A stretch of 64,000 nucleotides of DNA from Cognatundibacterium crateris (GCF_010078235.1 NZ_JAABOS010000003.1:490552-554551); one strand, 5' to 3'; counted from the first letter of the stretch, positions 34,446 through 45,627 are shown. Program-made: numbers and translations. The notes: generated by a model not told the origin, from the sequence alone.

Positions 34446-37118
34446 ATGAAATCGCTTTTAGAATCATTGAGAATGTGGCAGAAGTTCGCACTGGTTGGTG
34501 TGTTTGTCGTCATTCTGTTTGGCTTGCCATTGTTCTTGTATCTGAATGTGATCAACCGTGATGTGGCTGCGGCGCAGAATGAAAAAATGGGTTCACTCAT
34601 TTTTCCTGGAATTGCAAAAACCATGCAGTTGGCACAACGTCATGCAGGAAGCAACTCCTTGGTGATCAGCGGTCAGGAGGAATTGAAAGCGCAGCGCGAT
34701 GCAAGCGGACAGGAGTTGGGCGCCACTCTGGATCAGTTACAGAACTTTGTGAAGGACTATCCATCAACGCAGCTGGAGCCGCAAGTCGCAGCCATGAAAC
34801 AGGATTGGCAAGGCATACTGAACGACAGGGATCGCATGAAGATCGATGAGAACCGTGCGCGCCATTTGCAGCTGATCAAAAAACTGTTCGACTTCATCGA
34901 TAAAACCGCCGATGCCAGCGACATTTTGTTAAGTCCGGATGCAACCACTTTTTATCTGGCGTCTTTGACGACCGATGGCATCATTCGCATGACTGAGGAT
35001 TTGCGTAAGGCACGCGCATTGGGATTTGAAGCGCTGTCTAATCATGCGCTGACTGATAAAGACAGAAGAAATTTGTCCGAATTGTATGCCGTGATTACAG
35101 ACAATCAGAGGCGCAACGATAAGGTATTCAACAGATTGTTTGATAACAGCACTTCCTACAGAGAGCTGTTCGCCAGCAAAATGCAGGAACAGGCCAATAA
35201 AGTCCGCGAGGCAGGTCAGCTGATCTCCGATAAGATTTTAGACAGCAGCAAACTGGATTACGATATACGTAACTATTCACAAAGCCTGTCAGCGGCGATC
35301 GATGGCACACACGAACTCGAACAGACCTTGCTCAAAGAAATGCTGAAGCGCACAGAGCAGCGGCTGGATGAGCAAAAGTCCTTGCGCCTGAAGATGCTCA
35401 GTGCCTGTATCGCCTTGTTTCTGATCGTGGTCGTCTTGGCCTGGATCATGATACGCACGGTAATCCGTCAGGTTGGACAGGAGCCGACAGAAGTGGTGGA
35501 GTATGCGAGCCGCGTTTCTTCCGGTGATTTCAGTGCCAGCCTGGCGCTTGCTGATAATGATGTGTCCAGTATCGCTGCCAATCTGTCTGCGATGGTTGGC
35601 AACATCAAGATGCGTATGGAAGAGACCGAAGCCATCGCCAAAGAAAACCTGCGTATCAAGATTGCACTGGATAATTGCGCGACCAATGTGATGATCGCCG
35701 ATAACAACCGCAATATCATTTATCTCAATAAATCTGTGGTGCAGATGCTGAGCATAGCGGAAAACGACATCCGTAAAGTGCTGCCGAATTTTAATGTGGC
35801 ACATCTGATGGGATCGAATATCGATCAGTTCCATAAGAACCCCAGTCATCAGGCCAGCATGCTGAGTAGTTTTAATAATAATCACCGGGCCGAAATTCAA
35901 GTCGGTGGACGTACTTTTGCACTGTCTGCGAATCCTGTGATGAGTGAAAAAGGGGAACGTCTGGGCAGCGTGGTTGAATGGACGGATCGCACTGCTGAGG
36001 TCGCAGTGGAAAAAGAAGTCAGTCATATTGTGGCGCAGGCAGTGGCAGGTAATTTTAAAGCCAGGGCAGTAGAAGAAGGGAAGACCGGATTCTTTGCCAA
36101 ACTCAGCGTAGATATCAACAAACTGATGACAACCAGCGACGAAGGTCTCAATGAGGTCTTGCGCGTATTGGCAGCGATTTCTAAAGGTGATCTGACCCAG
36201 ACCATAGACAAGGACTATGAAGGTACTTTTGGCGCATTGAAGTCTGCCAGTAACGAGACCGTAGAAAAACTGTCGCAGATCGTGACAGATGTGATCAATG
36301 CCACCGACGCTTTATCGAATGCTTCCGAGCAGGTCAGTGCGACTTCGCAAGCCTTGTCCCAGGCCGCCAGTGAGCAGGCTGCCAGTGTGGAAGAAACCAG
36401 TGCCAGCATAGAGCAAATGGCAGCGGGTATTAATCAGAACGCGGAAAATGCCAAAGTCACTGATGGGATTGCAGGTAAGGCCGCTAATGAAGCCGTCGAA
36501 GGTGGAGAGGCAGTCAAGCACACGGTGCATGCGATGAATGAAATTGCGTCAAAAATCGGCATCATCGACGATATCGCCTATCAAACCAATATGCTGGCGC
36601 TGAATGCCGCGATTGAAGCCGCACGTGCCGGTGAACATGGTAAAGGTTTTGCCGTGGTTGCCGCTGAAGTACGCAAGCTGGCCGAACGTTCTCAGGTGGC
36701 AGCGCGTGAAATTGGTGATCTGGCCAGTGGCAGTGTGAAAACTGCAGAACGTGCGGGTGAGCTGATCGATGAGATCGTGCCCGGCATAGGCCGCACTTCC
36801 GACCTGGTACAGGAAATTGCCGCTGCCTCTCAGGAACAATCTGCAGGTGTGGGGCAGATCAATACCGCGATGAATCAGATGAATCAGATCACCCAGCAAA
36901 ATGCATCGTCCAGTGAGGAGTTGGCGGCAACGGCGGAAGAAATGACCAGCCAGGCGGAGCAGCTCAAGGAACTGGTGGGCTTCTTCCGCATCAGCAATGA
37001 AAATCACCGTGCGCACAGCCAGGAAAACCGGCCCTCGCGTCAGGTCAGCAGTATCAGCAGGCGTGGTGTACGCAGCGTTGCTTCCGGCGTAGATGAAGCG
37101 AAATTTGAACGCTTCTAG
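34446..37118 (+). CDS. methyl-accepting chemotaxis protein with PAS domain and C-terminal docking pentapeptide
   Basis: This 890-residue inner-membrane receptor has TM1 at residues 14-34, a large helical periplasmic sensor (about 35-310), and TM2 near 318-338. A HAMP, a PAS-like domain ([18 protein letters not shown]), a second HAMP-like segment and the signalling hairpin ([31 protein letters not shown]) follow. The protein ends KFERF, which fits the x-[HFYW]-x2-[HFYW] C-terminal pentapeptide that tethers CheR and sometimes CheB. The ligand is unknown; the helical-bundle sensor suggests small molecules sensed in the periplasm. Confidence 0.9.
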   Translation: MKSLLESLRMWQKFALVGVFVVILFGLPLFLYLNVINRDVAAAQNEKMGSLIFPGIAKTMQLAQRHAGSNSLVISGQEELKAQRDASGQELGATLDQLQNFVKDYPSTQLEPQVAAMKQDWQGILNDRDRMKIDENRARHLQLIKKLFDFIDKTADASDILLSPDATTFYLASLTTDGIIRMTEDLRKARALGFEALSNHALTDKDRRNLSELYAVITDNQRRNDKVFNRLFDNSTSYRELFASKMQEQANKVREAGQLISDKILDSSKLDYDIRNYSQSLSAAIDGTHELEQTLLKEMLKRTEQRLDEQKSLRLKMLSACIALFLIVVVLAWIMIRTVIRQVGQEPTEVVEYASRVSSGDFSASLALADNDVSSIAANLSAMVGNIKMRMEETEAIAKENLRIKIALDNCATNVMIADNNRNIIYLNKSVVQMLSIAENDIRKVLPNFNVAHLMGSNIDQFHKNPSHQASMLSSFNNNHRAEIQVGGRTFALSANPVMSEKGERLGSVVEWTDRTAEVAVEKEVSHIVAQAVAGNFKARAVEEGKTGFFAKLSVDINKLMTTSDEGLNEVLRVLAAISKGDLTQTIDKDYEGTFGALKSASNETVEKLSQIVTDVINATDALSNASEQVSATSQALSQAASEQAASVEETSASIEQMAAGINQNAENAKVTDGIAGKAANEAVEGGEAVKHTVHAMNEIASKIGIIDDIAYQTNMLALNAAIEAARAGEHGKGFAVVAAEVRKLAERSQVAAREIGDLASGSVKTAERAGELIDEIVPGIGRTSDLVQEIAAASQEQSAGVGQINTAMNQMNQITQQNASSSEELAATAEEMTSQAEQLKELVGFFRISNENHRAHSQENRPSRQVSSISRRGVRSVASGVDEAKFERF

Positions 37119-37127
37119 GAGATGGTG

Positions 37128-37718
37128 ATGGGGGCGATAACTGAATCAACAAATCATGCTGTGCGCCGCTCTGAGGCGGATACTCAGGGCCGGGCTGGCC
37201 TGGAAACTGCGCAGTATCTGACGTTTATGCTCAGTGGTGAAATCTATGCATTGGAAATACTGAACATCAAAGAGATCATCCAATACGGTGATCTGACTGA
37301 AGTACCGATGATGCCAGCTTTCATTCGTGGGGTGATCAATCTGCGCGGCAAGGTGGTGCCGGTAGTCGACATGAATGCACGCTTTGGCCGTGGCATTACC
37401 AGTATCGCACGCCGCACCAGCATCGTGATTATTGAGTTTAATGATGATGAAGAGACCGGTTCCCATAGCATAGGTGTGATGGTGGATGCGGTGAATGAAG
37501 TGATTGATATCGCACGTCAGGATATCGAGCCACCACCGGCGTTTGGCGCGCGTATCCGGCCAGATTTTGTGACTGGCATGGCGAAGCATAACGGGCGTTT
37601 TATCATCGTACTGAATCTGACACAGGTGCTGTCGGTCGCTGAGATGTCGGCTCTGGGCAGTGCCATGTTGGGTGGTGCGCAGGCAGAAAACCTGACGGAG
37701 CCGGAGTATGAACGCTAG
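37128..37718 (+). CDS. cheW: chemotaxis coupling protein CheW
   Basis: This 196-residue adaptor joins receptor and CheA. It has the CheW pattern: YLTFMLSGEIYALEILNIKEII, then MPAFIRGVINLRGKVVPVVDMNARFG, and VTGMAKHNGRFIIVLNL. ATG 37128 is chosen because AGGAG ends six bases before it; the ATG at 37122 is too close to the site. It lies nine bases after the receptor gene and overlaps cheR by 11 bases. Confidence 0.92.
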   Translation: MGAITESTNHAVRRSEADTQGRAGLETAQYLTFMLSGEIYALEILNIKEIIQYGDLTEVPMMPAFIRGVINLRGKVVPVVDMNARFGRGITSIARRTSIVIIEFNDDEETGSHSIGVMVDAVNEVIDIARQDIEPPPAFGARIRPDFVTGMAKHNGRFIIVLNLTQVLSVAEMSALGSAMLGGAQAENLTEPEYER

Positions 37719-38541
37719 CTCACCGGTCATTCAGCCGATACGTAGTTTACAAAAGGACGAATTCGCCTGGATCTGCCGCTATCTGTATGAACACACTGGC
37801 ATTGCGCTCAATGAGGGCAAGCAGGCGCTGGTCATGGGGCGGCTGGAAAAGCGCTTACGCAAACGTGGCTTACGCACGTATACCGATTATTTTGCTTTGT
37901 TCGGTCGCCCTGGTTATGAAGACGAAACCATCATTGCAATCGATTTACTGACCACCAATGAAACCTATTTTTTTCGTGAGCCCGGGCATTTTGATTTTAT
38001 CCGTCAGCATGTCTTACCGGGTTTGAGTCAGCAGCGCCAGATCCGGGTCTGGAGCGCTGCCAGTTCCAGCGGCGAAGAAGCCTATACGCTGGCGATGGTG
38101 CTGGCGGAATATGCGGGCGAGCAGCAATGGGAAATTCTGGGCAGCGATATCTCCACCCGCGTCTTGGAAAAAGCGCAACGTGCTTTATATCCTATGCAGG
38201 CGGCAGAAAAAATTAAGCCTGCGTATTTAAAAAAATACTGCCTCAAAGGGCGGGACGAATATCAGGATTATTTTCTGATTGATACGGCCTTACGCAATAA
38301 GGTGGAATTCCGCTCCTTGAATCTGATCGAACCGCTACCCGATATAGGACTGTTTGACCTGATATTTTTGCGCAATGTGATGATTTACTTTGATGTGGAA
38401 ACCAAGCAGAAGCTGGTGCAGCGCTTGCTTGAGAAGTTGAAACCGGGTGGATATTTTTTTATCAGCCACTCGGAAACCTTGAATGGAATTAATACCTCAC
38501 TCAAGATGATACAGCCGTCGGTTTACCGCCGGGAACCATAA
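37708..38541 (+). CDS. cheR: chemotaxis protein methyltransferase CheR
   Basis: This 277-residue enzyme methylates receptor glutamates using SAM. The N-terminal helical domain (FAWICRYLYEHTGIALNEGKQ) is followed by TNETYFFREPGHF and the SAM-binding VWSAASSSGEEAYTLAMVL, with LRNVMIYFD as the catalytic strand and a C-terminal LKPGGYFFISHSETL. Its start lies inside the end of cheW, indicating coupling. The receptor of the same operon carries the docking pentapeptide expected for this enzyme. Confidence 0.93.
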   Translation: MNASSPVIQPIRSLQKDEFAWICRYLYEHTGIALNEGKQALVMGRLEKRLRKRGLRTYTDYFALFGRPGYEDETIIAIDLLTTNETYFFREPGHFDFIRQHVLPGLSQQRQIRVWSAASSSGEEAYTLAMVLAEYAGEQQWEILGSDISTRVLEKAQRALYPMQAAEKIKPAYLKKYCLKGRDEYQDYFLIDTALRNKVEFRSLNLIEPLPDIGLFDLIFLRNVMIYFDVETKQKLVQRLLEKLKPGGYFFISHSETLNGINTSLKMIQPSVYRREP

Positions 38542-38638
38542 ACTCAGAGCAGATGTTGCCTGCGCCAGTGTACTGTGTATAGCATACACGCGACAGGCAG
38601 AAGCCGTTCTGTCACACCGTCTGCGGTGAGAGCGAATC

Positions 38639-39136
38639 ATGATGTCTGCACCGGATTTTTATATCGATATTTTTTTGCAGCCCGGCGAATTTTATTTTGG
38701 CGACCGGGAAACACGCATACGTACCATACTGGGCTCCTGCGTGGCGATCACTATGTGGCATCCTAGATTGCAGATAGGTGGTATGTGTCATTACATGCTG
38801 CCACAAAATAAGCGCAATCCGGATAGCAAGGAACTGGATGGTAAGTATGCCCAGGATGCGATGCAGATGTTTCTGCGCGAAATCAAAGCTGCACGTACCC
38901 GGCCATGGGATTATGAAGTCAAAATGTTCGGAGGCGGGAATCAGTTTCCTGACCATGACACCAGCGTTTTTGCGGTACCGGATCGTAATATAGAACTGGG
39001 GCGGCGCTTACTGGCTGAGAATGAATTTACGGTGAAAAGCGAGCATATGGGTGGGGTTGGACATCGCAATGTGATGTTTGATGTCTGGTCCGGCGATGTA
39101 TGGGTCAAACATGTAGAGAAAGTAATCATACCGTGA
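38639..39136 (+). CDS. cheD: receptor glutamine deamidase CheD
   Basis: This 165-residue enzyme deamidates receptor glutamines to glutamates. The catalytic set is visible: Thr in [11 protein letters not shown], the nucleophilic Cys in GSCVAI and the His in GGMCHYMLP. An RLLAENEF helix and the C-terminal [15 protein letters not shown] fit the family. CheD takes part in adaptation and, in some bacteria, is controlled by CheC; no CheC is encoded here. Its stop codon overlaps the cheB GTG start. Confidence 0.92.
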   Translation: MMSAPDFYIDIFLQPGEFYFGDRETRIRTILGSCVAITMWHPRLQIGGMCHYMLPQNKRNPDSKELDGKYAQDAMQMFLREIKAARTRPWDYEVKMFGGGNQFPDHDTSVFAVPDRNIELGRRLLAENEFTVKSEHMGGVGHRNVMFDVWSGDVWVKHVEKVIIP

Positions 39137-40221
39137 CAGGAAAAATCAAAGTAATGTTGGTGGATGATTCCGCAGTGGTACGCCAGGTACTGGCTGCTGT
39201 ATTGGCTAAGGATAGCGATATTGAGGTCATAGGGTCGGCCCCTGACCCTATCTTTGCGATGGAAAAGATGAACCAGCGCTGGCCAGATGTGGTGGTGCTG
39301 GACGTAGAAATGCCACGCATGGATGGCATCACTTTTTTGAAGAAACTGATGTCGGTTCGCCCCACACCTGTCGTAATTTGCTCTACCCTGACCGAGAAAG
39401 GTGCCGCCACCTCGATGCAGGCTATGGCAGCGGGGGCAGTCGGCATAGTGACCAAACCTAAGTCCGGTTTGAAAGGCTTTCTGGAGCAAGATGAAGGCGA
39501 CATCGTGCAGGCGGTGAAATCTGCGGCCCAGATCGATATGCGGCGCGTCAAGGCGATGTCGATGGCGAGTCTGAATACGCCACCTAAGCTCACGATTAAC
39601 CAGGTCATGCCAGCCTCAGAAAAAGCAGCAGCGATGGTGGTGACCACCAATAAACTGGTGGCGATAGGCACTTCAACTGGTGGCACGCAGGCGCTGGAAG
39701 TGGTGTTGAGAAATCTGGGCCGTACTACGCCAGGCATCGTGATCGTGCAGCATATGCCGGAAAAATTTACCGCGGCCTTTGCTGAACGGCTCAATAAGAT
39801 TTGCGAGATCGAAGTGTTGGAAGCAAAAAACGGCGACCGCGTGATAGACGGGCGCGCGCTGGTTGCACCTGGCGGCAAACATATGCAGCTCAAGCGCAGC
39901 GGCGCTCAGTATCATGTGGAAATTAACGATGGCCCGCCAGTCAACCGCCACAAACCCTCGGTCGATGTGCTGTTCCGCTCAGTGGCACGCAGTGCCGGTG
40001 CGAATGCGCTTGGCATCATCATGACAGGTATGGGCGACGATGGTGCACTCGGTATGCTGGACATGCATAACGCCGGTGCCGAGACCATAGCGCAGGATGA
40101 GAAAAGCTGTGTGGTGTATGGCATGCCGAAAGAAGCCGTAAAGCATGGTGCGGTTGATACCATTGTCCCGCTCACAGAAATCGCCACGCTGATCGGACAA
40201 TACGCACGCCGCCACAGCTGA
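39133..40221 (+). CDS. cheB: chemotaxis protein-glutamate methylesterase CheB
   Basis: This 362-residue enzyme has a receiver domain (D11/D12, phospho-acceptor D57 in VVVLDVEMP) and a C-terminal methylesterase domain with catalytic Ser ([11 protein letters not shown]), His ([10 protein letters not shown]) and Asp ([10 protein letters not shown]). Phosphorylated by CheA, it removes receptor methyl groups to reset adaptation. A GTG start at 39133 overlaps cheD by four bases; the open frame upstream is inside cheD. It is the last gene of the chemosensory operon. Confidence 0.93.
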   Translation: MTGKIKVMLVDDSAVVRQVLAAVLAKDSDIEVIGSAPDPIFAMEKMNQRWPDVVVLDVEMPRMDGITFLKKLMSVRPTPVVICSTLTEKGAATSMQAMAAGAVGIVTKPKSGLKGFLEQDEGDIVQAVKSAAQIDMRRVKAMSMASLNTPPKLTINQVMPASEKAAAMVVTTNKLVAIGTSTGGTQALEVVLRNLGRTTPGIVIVQHMPEKFTAAFAERLNKICEIEVLEAKNGDRVIDGRALVAPGGKHMQLKRSGAQYHVEINDGPPVNRHKPSVDVLFRSVARSAGANALGIIMTGMGDDGALGMLDMHNAGAETIAQDEKSCVVYGMPKEAVKHGAVDTIVPLTEIATLIGQYARRHS

Positions 40222-40248
40222 GCAGTATGCGCTGCCCTGGTGCTGTGT

Positions 40249-41382
40249 TCAGCGCACCAGGTTATGCGGTCCGACTGTGCGTATATCTTTGTTGCCAGTC
40301 AGCGCCATACTGACATCGAGTTCCTTGCGCAAAATCTCCAGCATCAGACTCACACCCTGTTCACCCATCGCGCCCAGCGCATACAAAAAAGCGCGGCCTA
40401 TCATGGTTCCTTTTGCACCTAAGGCGCAGGCTTTCAGTATGTCTTGTCCGCTGCGTATGCCGCCGTCAAACCAGACTTCAGTCTGATGTCCGACTGCTTC
40501 AGCAATCGCAGGTAAGGCCTGGATAGACGAGATTGCGCCGTCGAGCTGACGTCCACCATGATTACTGACTACGATCGCATCGGCCCCGCTTTGAACCGCC
40601 AGGCGTGCATCTTCCACATCGAGGATACCTTTGAGTATCAGCTTGCCGCCCCATTCCTGCTGTATCCATGCCACGTCATCCCAGTTCAGCGTGGGGTCGA
40701 ACTGGCTCGCGGTCCATTGGCTCAGGGTGGTGATGCCGCTGCTGCCTTTGACATGCCCCGCCAGATTGCCAAAGGTTTTACGGCCACCGAGTGCACGCAA
40801 AGCCCAACCCGGCTTGCTGGCCAGATCCAGCAGATTAGCCAGAGTTAAGCGTGGCGGCACAGACATACCGTTTTTCAAATCTTTATGACGCTGTCCCAGT
40901 ATCTGCAAATCCAGCGTCAGTACCAGCGCCGAGCAGCCACAGGCTTTGGCACGCTGTATCAGTTCGCGCACAAAGCCACGGTCACGCATGACGTAGAGCT
41001 GAAACCAGAATGGCTTGCTGGTGACGCTGGCGATATCTTCCAGCGAACAGATACTCATGGTCGACAGCGTGAAAGGGATACCAAATTTTTCTGCGGCGAT
41101 GGCGCCCAGCATTTCTCCATTTGCCCATTGCATGCCAGTCAGTCCGGTTGGCGCAATCGCGACCGGCATCGTGACATCCTGACCGAGCAGGGTAGTGCGG
41201 GTATTGCGCTGATCGACGTTGATGGCGACCCGCTGGCGCAGCTTAATCGTGGCCAGATCATCGGTGTTGGCGCGGTAGGTGCTCTCGCTGTAAGAGCCGC
41301 TGTCCGCGTAATCATAAAAGGCTTTCGGCACCCGCTTTTTGGCGAGCAGACGTAAATCTTCAACACAAGTGATGACGGGCAT
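40249..41382 (-). CDS. lldD: FMN-dependent L-lactate dehydrogenase
   Basis: This 377-residue alpha-hydroxy-acid oxidase-family protein oxidises L-lactate to pyruvate and feeds electrons to the respiratory quinones. The family active-site sequence VVSNHGGRQLDGA contains the base H275, the same number as in E. coli LldD. The FMN site includes IAPTGLTGM and the glycine-rich FDGGIRSGQDILKA. It converges on cheB with a 27-base gap. Other L-2-hydroxyacids could be substrates. Confidence 0.88.
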   Translation of the reverse strand: MPVITCVEDLRLLAKKRVPKAFYDYADSGSYSESTYRANTDDLATIKLRQRVAINVDQRNTRTTLLGQDVTMPVAIAPTGLTGMQWANGEMLGAIAAEKFGIPFTLSTMSICSLEDIASVTSKPFWFQLYVMRDRGFVRELIQRAKACGCSALVLTLDLQILGQRHKDLKNGMSVPPRLTLANLLDLASKPGWALRALGGRKTFGNLAGHVKGSSGITTLSQWTASQFDPTLNWDDVAWIQQEWGGKLILKGILDVEDARLAVQSGADAIVVSNHGGRQLDGAISSIQALPAIAEAVGHQTEVWFDGGIRSGQDILKACALGAKGTMIGRAFLYALGAMGEQGVSLMLEILRKELDVSMALTGNKDIRTVGPHNLVR

Positions 41383-41449
41383 GATGCGCTCCTTGATGAT
41401 GAGAGTTCAAGTGTAGAGGATTTTTAGTGGCTGTATAGCTGAAGTTTTT

Positions 41450-42358
41450 TCAGGCTTCCACAAAGCGCTCAGAGATCAGTTGCCGCAACCACAGATTGCC
41501 TGCATCCTGGTGATAGCGCCTGTGCCAGAACATATTGGTCTGCAAGGCTGGCAGCCGCAGTGGTGGCGCACAATACTCGAGATCAAACGGCTGTGCCGCA
41601 CGTTGTGCCAGTTTGAGCGGAACGGTGACCAGTAAATCGCTGGTGGCGACGATATACGGCACCGCAACGAAGTGCGGCACCTGAAAATGCGCCGCCGCCA
41701 GCACGCCCGCTTTATCCAGTGCCTGATTGATTTTCAGATAAGGCTGTTCCTGCGAGGTCACGATCAGATGCTGGGCCGCGACAAAATCGGCCAGGGCAAT
41801 TTTTTGGCCTGCCAGTGCGTGACCGCGCCGGTACATGCAGACATAGGGCTGGCGGAACAGGCGGCGCTGGTACCAGGCTTCGGATAACTGATCGAGCGCA
41901 CCGATGGCCAGATCGACACGGCCTGACTCCATTTCGGTTTTCAAGTCTATGCTGGCGGCCCTGACTGTCACGATCTGTACTTTCGGCGCTACGCTGTGCA
42001 ACAGCGTGGCCAGCACCGGCATAAAGTAGACTTCGCCCACATCGGTCATCGCTATCGTGAAGCGGCGCTCGCTGCTGGCGGCGTCGAAGGGGCTGTCTAC
42101 ATTGAGCGCCTCGGTCACATGGCGCAAGGCCAGATTGACGGCATCGGCTAATTGCTCGGCACGTGGTGTGGGTTGCATGCCACTGGCCGTGCGTACAAAC
42201 AAGTCATCATTAAAACTGCGCCGCAAACGGCTCAGCGCATTGCTGACGGCAGGCTGCGATAAGGACAGTTGTCGCGCCACCACAGAAATCCGGCGTTCCC
42301 GGAAGATATGCTGGAACACCACGAGTAAATTCAGGTCCAGGTCTTTAGCTTCGCGCAT
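41450..42358 (-). CDS. LysR-family regulator, probably of hmgA-fahA
   Basis: This 302-residue LysR protein has an N-terminal winged helix (RISVVARQLSLSQPAVSNALSRLRRSF) and a periplasmic-binding-like effector domain. It belongs by pattern to the NodD/LinR-like group whose N-terminus reads DLDLNLLVVF. It is divergent from hmgA with a 152-base intergenic region, which makes it the likely regulator of the homogentisate genes. The effector is inferred to be an aromatic catabolite and is unproved. Confidence 0.87.
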   Translation of the reverse strand: MREAKDLDLNLLVVFQHIFRERRISVVARQLSLSQPAVSNALSRLRRSFNDDLFVRTASGMQPTPRAEQLADAVNLALRHVTEALNVDSPFDAASSERRFTIAMTDVGEVYFMPVLATLLHSVAPKVQIVTVRAASIDLKTEMESGRVDLAIGALDQLSEAWYQRRLFRQPYVCMYRRGHALAGQKIALADFVAAQHLIVTSQEQPYLKINQALDKAGVLAAAHFQVPHFVAVPYIVATSDLLVTVPLKLAQRAAQPFDLEYCAPPLRLPALQTNMFWHRRYHQDAGNLWLRQLISERFVEA

Positions 42359-42510
42359 TATTGATTTGATGAATGGTCTGTATTTTTGTATTTATATCGT
42401 AAAAGAGATGGCTTTGCAGTAAAGTTCGCTGCAAATTCCGTCGTCAGTGTGCAGATTTGGCTTAAGCCGCAGCTGACTTCAGTTCTCCACGCCCACGATA
42501 AGGTGTATCC

Positions 42511-43839
42511 ATGAGTCTTCAGTCTTTACCGCAGCAAAATCCGCAATCACTTAGCTATCAGACAGGCTTTGCTAACGAATTTGCCACCGAAGCCTTGCCA
42601 GAGGCGCTGCCTAAGAATCAGAATTCGCCGCAGCAATGCGCATATGGCTTGTATGCGGAACAGATTTCCGGCACCGCATTCACTGCGCCACGCCACGCCA
42701 ATCGCCGCAGCTGGACTTACCGTATCCGCCCGGCTGCCATGCACCAGCCTTTCGTGCAGGTAGCAAGTGGCCAGATGACCAATGATTTCGGTGCTGTACC
42801 GAGCACCCCGAATCAACTGCGCTGGGACCCGCTGCCTATGCCTGCCAGTGCGACTGATTTCATCGATGGCTGGGTCACCATGGCGGGCAATGGCTCGGCC
42901 GACGCCCAAAGCGGTTGCGCGATCCACTTGTATGCTGCGAATCGCGATATGCAGCAACGCTTTTTCTACAATGCTGATGCAGAAATGCTCATCATTCCGC
43001 AAGTCGGACGCCTGCATGTACGTACTGAATTAGGCTTGCTCGACGTGGAGCCGCAGGAAATCGTGGTGATACCGCGCGGCATACGTTTCCAGATACATTT
43101 GCCGGACGGCGAAGCGCGCGGTTATGTGTGCGAAAACTTCGGCGCCATGCTGAAGCTGCCTGATCTGGGCGTAATCGGCTCCAATGGCCTGGCCAATCCG
43201 CGCGATTTCCAGACCCCGGTGGCCTGGTATGAAGATAAAGAAGGCGATTTCGAATTGCTGGCAAAATTCAGCGGTAATTTGTGGTCAGCAAAAATCGGCC
43301 ATTCGCCGCTGGACGTGGTCGCATGGCATGGCAATTTTGCGCCTTACAAATATGATCTGCGCCATTTCAATACCATAGGCTCGATCAGCTACGATCATCC
43401 TGATCCCTCGATTTTCCTGGTGCTGCAATCGCCTAGCGATACACCGGGTGTGGATACCATCGATTTCGTGATTTTCCCACCGCGCTGGTTAGCGGCCGAA
43501 AACACCTTCCGCCCACCTTGGTTCCATCGCAATATCGCGAGTGAATTCATGGGCCTGATCCATGGTCAGTACGATGCGAAATCGGCCGGTTTCCGTCCCG
43601 GTGGTTCCAGTCTGCATAACTGCATGAGCGGCCACGGTCCGGATGCGCCTACCTTTGATAAGGCCAGCCAGATCGACACCAGCACACCACAGAAGGTCGC
43701 TGATACCATGGCGTTTATGATAGAAACGCGTAATATCATCAAACCTAGCCGTGCCGCGATGGAATCACCATTACTGCAGGCCGATTACTACCAATGCTGG
43801 CAGGGCATCAAAAAGAATTTCAATCCGGAGCAAAAATAA
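42511..43839 (+). CDS. hmgA: homogentisate 1,2-dioxygenase
   Basis: This 442-residue non-haem Fe(II) ring-cleaving enzyme converts homogentisate to maleylacetoacetate in tyrosine and phenylalanine breakdown. Family segments are [21 protein letters not shown] near the start, [14 protein letters not shown] in the cupin core, and the iron-site region [20 protein letters not shown] with [25 protein letters not shown]. Length fits the family. Its stop codon directly abuts the fahA ATG, so the two form an operon. No maleylacetoacetate isomerase is seen in the window. Confidence 0.95.
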   Translation: MSLQSLPQQNPQSLSYQTGFANEFATEALPEALPKNQNSPQQCAYGLYAEQISGTAFTAPRHANRRSWTYRIRPAAMHQPFVQVASGQMTNDFGAVPSTPNQLRWDPLPMPASATDFIDGWVTMAGNGSADAQSGCAIHLYAANRDMQQRFFYNADAEMLIIPQVGRLHVRTELGLLDVEPQEIVVIPRGIRFQIHLPDGEARGYVCENFGAMLKLPDLGVIGSNGLANPRDFQTPVAWYEDKEGDFELLAKFSGNLWSAKIGHSPLDVVAWHGNFAPYKYDLRHFNTIGSISYDHPDPSIFLVLQSPSDTPGVDTIDFVIFPPRWLAAENTFRPPWFHRNIASEFMGLIHGQYDAKSAGFRPGGSSLHNCMSGHGPDAPTFDKASQIDTSTPQKVADTMAFMIETRNIIKPSRAAMESPLLQADYYQCWQGIKKNFNPEQK

Positions 43840-45171
43840 ATGACGCTGCAACTCAATGAAACCCATGACGTGAACCTGCGCAGCTGGGTCACTTCTGCCA
43901 ATCAGCCTGACACTGATTTCCCGATTCAGAATCTGCCATTCGCCGTATTCCGCCGCGCTGGCAGCCATCAGACTTTCCGCATCGGTGTCGCCATCGGCGA
44001 TCAGATCCTGGATCTGGCAGCTGCGCATGCAGTCCATGCGTTTGCCGGTTTTACCGAATTGCAGGGTGGCCATTTCACCGCCGCTGTGAATGCGCCAAAT
44101 CTGAATGGTCTGATGCAATCAGGCGCGCCGGTCTGGTCGGCACTGCGTCTGGCCTTGTCACGTGTTTTGCGTGAAGGCAGCCCGCTGCAGGGTAGCCTGC
44201 ATGCCTGCCTGTCGCCGCAAAATACCGCAGAATTTGCGCTGCCTGCGCACATCGGCGATTACACCGATTTTTATACCTCTATCCATCATGCGACGGCAGT
44301 GGGTAAATTATTCCGTCCGGATAATCCGCTGCTGCCGAATTACAAATGGGTGCCGATCGGCTATCACGGCCGTGCTTCCTCGATCGCGGTATCGGGTCAG
44401 CACTTCCGTCGCCCGGTCGGACAGACTAAACCGCCGACAGTGGATGAACCGGTGTTTGGCCCGGCCAAGCGCATGGACTATGAGCTGGAAATCGGTATTT
44501 TCATCGGCCCTGGCAATGCGCTCGGCGACCGTATTTCTATGGATCAGGCAGAGTCCCATGTGTTTGGCCTGTGCCTGTTGAATGACTGGTCGGCACGCGA
44601 TGTGCAAGCCTGGGAATACCAGCCCTTAGGCCCTTTCCTGGCGAAGAATTTTGCCTCGACCATTTCTCCGTGGGTGGTGACGCTGGAAGCGCTGGCGCCT
44701 TACCGCACTGGCTGGCAGCGCGATAGTGCTGATCCTCAGCCTATGACCTATCTGGAAGCGTCCAGCCTGCGCAGCAGCGGCGCTTTTGATATTGAACTCG
44801 AAGTGCTGCTGCAAACCAGCAAAATGCGCGAAACCGGCACTGCGGCACAACGCCTGTCGCTGTCGAATTTCCGTCATTCTTACTGGACCGTATCGCAACT
44901 GGTGACCCACCATACCGTGAATGGCTGTAACCTGAATGCCGGTGATTTGCTCGGTTCCGGTACTCAGTCCGGCCCGGCCCCGGAAGAAGCTGGCTCGCTG
45001 CTGGAGCTGACTGAAGGCGGCAAAAAACCGTTGCAACTGGCGAATGGCGAACAGCGCATCTTCATGGAAGACGGCGACACCATCATCATGCGCGGCTGGG
45101 CACAAAAAGACGGTGCAGCCAGAATCGGCTTTGGCGAAGTCAGCGGGACTTTGTTACCGGCAGTGATATAA
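43840..45171 (+). CDS. fahA: fumarylacetoacetase
   Basis: This 443-residue enzyme hydrolyses fumarylacetoacetate to fumarate and acetoacetate, the last step of homogentisate catabolism. The N-terminal SH3-like domain is followed by the catalytic core with DYTDFYTSIHHATAVGKLFR, PIGYHGRASSI, and the metal-site EIGIFIGPGNALGD, then NDWSARDVQAWEYQPLGPFL. It starts immediately after hmgA and ends before a strong terminator. Confidence 0.95.
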   Translation: MTLQLNETHDVNLRSWVTSANQPDTDFPIQNLPFAVFRRAGSHQTFRIGVAIGDQILDLAAAHAVHAFAGFTELQGGHFTAAVNAPNLNGLMQSGAPVWSALRLALSRVLREGSPLQGSLHACLSPQNTAEFALPAHIGDYTDFYTSIHHATAVGKLFRPDNPLLPNYKWVPIGYHGRASSIAVSGQHFRRPVGQTKPPTVDEPVFGPAKRMDYELEIGIFIGPGNALGDRISMDQAESHVFGLCLLNDWSARDVQAWEYQPLGPFLAKNFASTISPWVVTLEALAPYRTGWQRDSADPQPMTYLEASSLRSSGAFDIELEVLLQTSKMRETGTAAQRLSLSNFRHSYWTVSQLVTHHTVNGCNLNAGDLLGSGTQSGPAPEEAGSLLELTEGGKKPLQLANGEQRIFMEDGDTIIMRGWAQKDGAARIGFGEVSGTLLPAVI

Positions 45172-45193
45172 GCCCGCGCAGCACTCAAGACTG

Positions 45194-45229
45194 AACCCGT
45201 GCCGTCTGCCTGACGCGCACGGGTTTTTT
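45194..45229 (+). terminator. Rho-independent terminator of hmgA-fahA
   Basis: The stem AACCCGTGC / GCACGGGTT with six T's lies about 25 bases after the fahA stop. Confidence 0.92.
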
Positions 45230-45324
45230 CTGTTATCCAAGGCTTGCACAAAATACGTATTGCAGCCGCAGCCAGACTTGCTTAAGCTGGATCGCACCTA
45301 AGTCGCAATTCAAGAGGAGCACAA

Positions 45325-45627
45325 ATGAAAACCCTGCGTTGGATAGTACTTATGCTGTTTCTGATTGGACTGGTGTTGGTGATTGCACATGCTTTGATGC
45401 CTGCATTCGCCTTGAGCGAGGCGGCTGCCTATCTGGTGGCAGCGGCTTTGGCTGGAGCCGCGGTGTTGTTGGCGGTGATCGTGCTGAGTTTGCGCTGGCG
45501 CGCCTGGATTTGGCGTCAGGGTGGCACCGATGTGCAGTGGCTGTGGTTTCCTGAAGATCCACCCGGATTACCGACGGTGCGTCAGACCCGGCAACAACGC
45601 GCCGAACAGCGGCGTCATTCCTCATGA
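45325..45627 (+). CDS. small two-TM membrane protein of unknown function
   Basis: I do not recognise this 100-residue protein. It has two hydrophobic helices (about residues 5-25 and 32-56) joined by a short loop, then a basic C-terminal tail (RQTRQQRAEQRRHSS) that should face the cytosol. AGAGGAG precedes the ATG at a good distance. Its stop overlaps the start of the ACT-domain gene by four bases, which supports both as real genes and suggests joint function. No motif indicates what that function is. Confidence 0.7.
   Translation: MKTLRWIVLMLFLIGLVLVIAHALMPAFALSEAAAYLVAAALAGAAVLLAVIVLSLRWRAWIWRQGGTDVQWLWFPEDPPGLPTVRQTRQQRAEQRRHSS

Noticed and set aside
35289..36026. 245-codon frame opposite the chemoreceptor
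   Set aside because: Antisense to clear receptor domains, His-rich low-complexity and no start signals.
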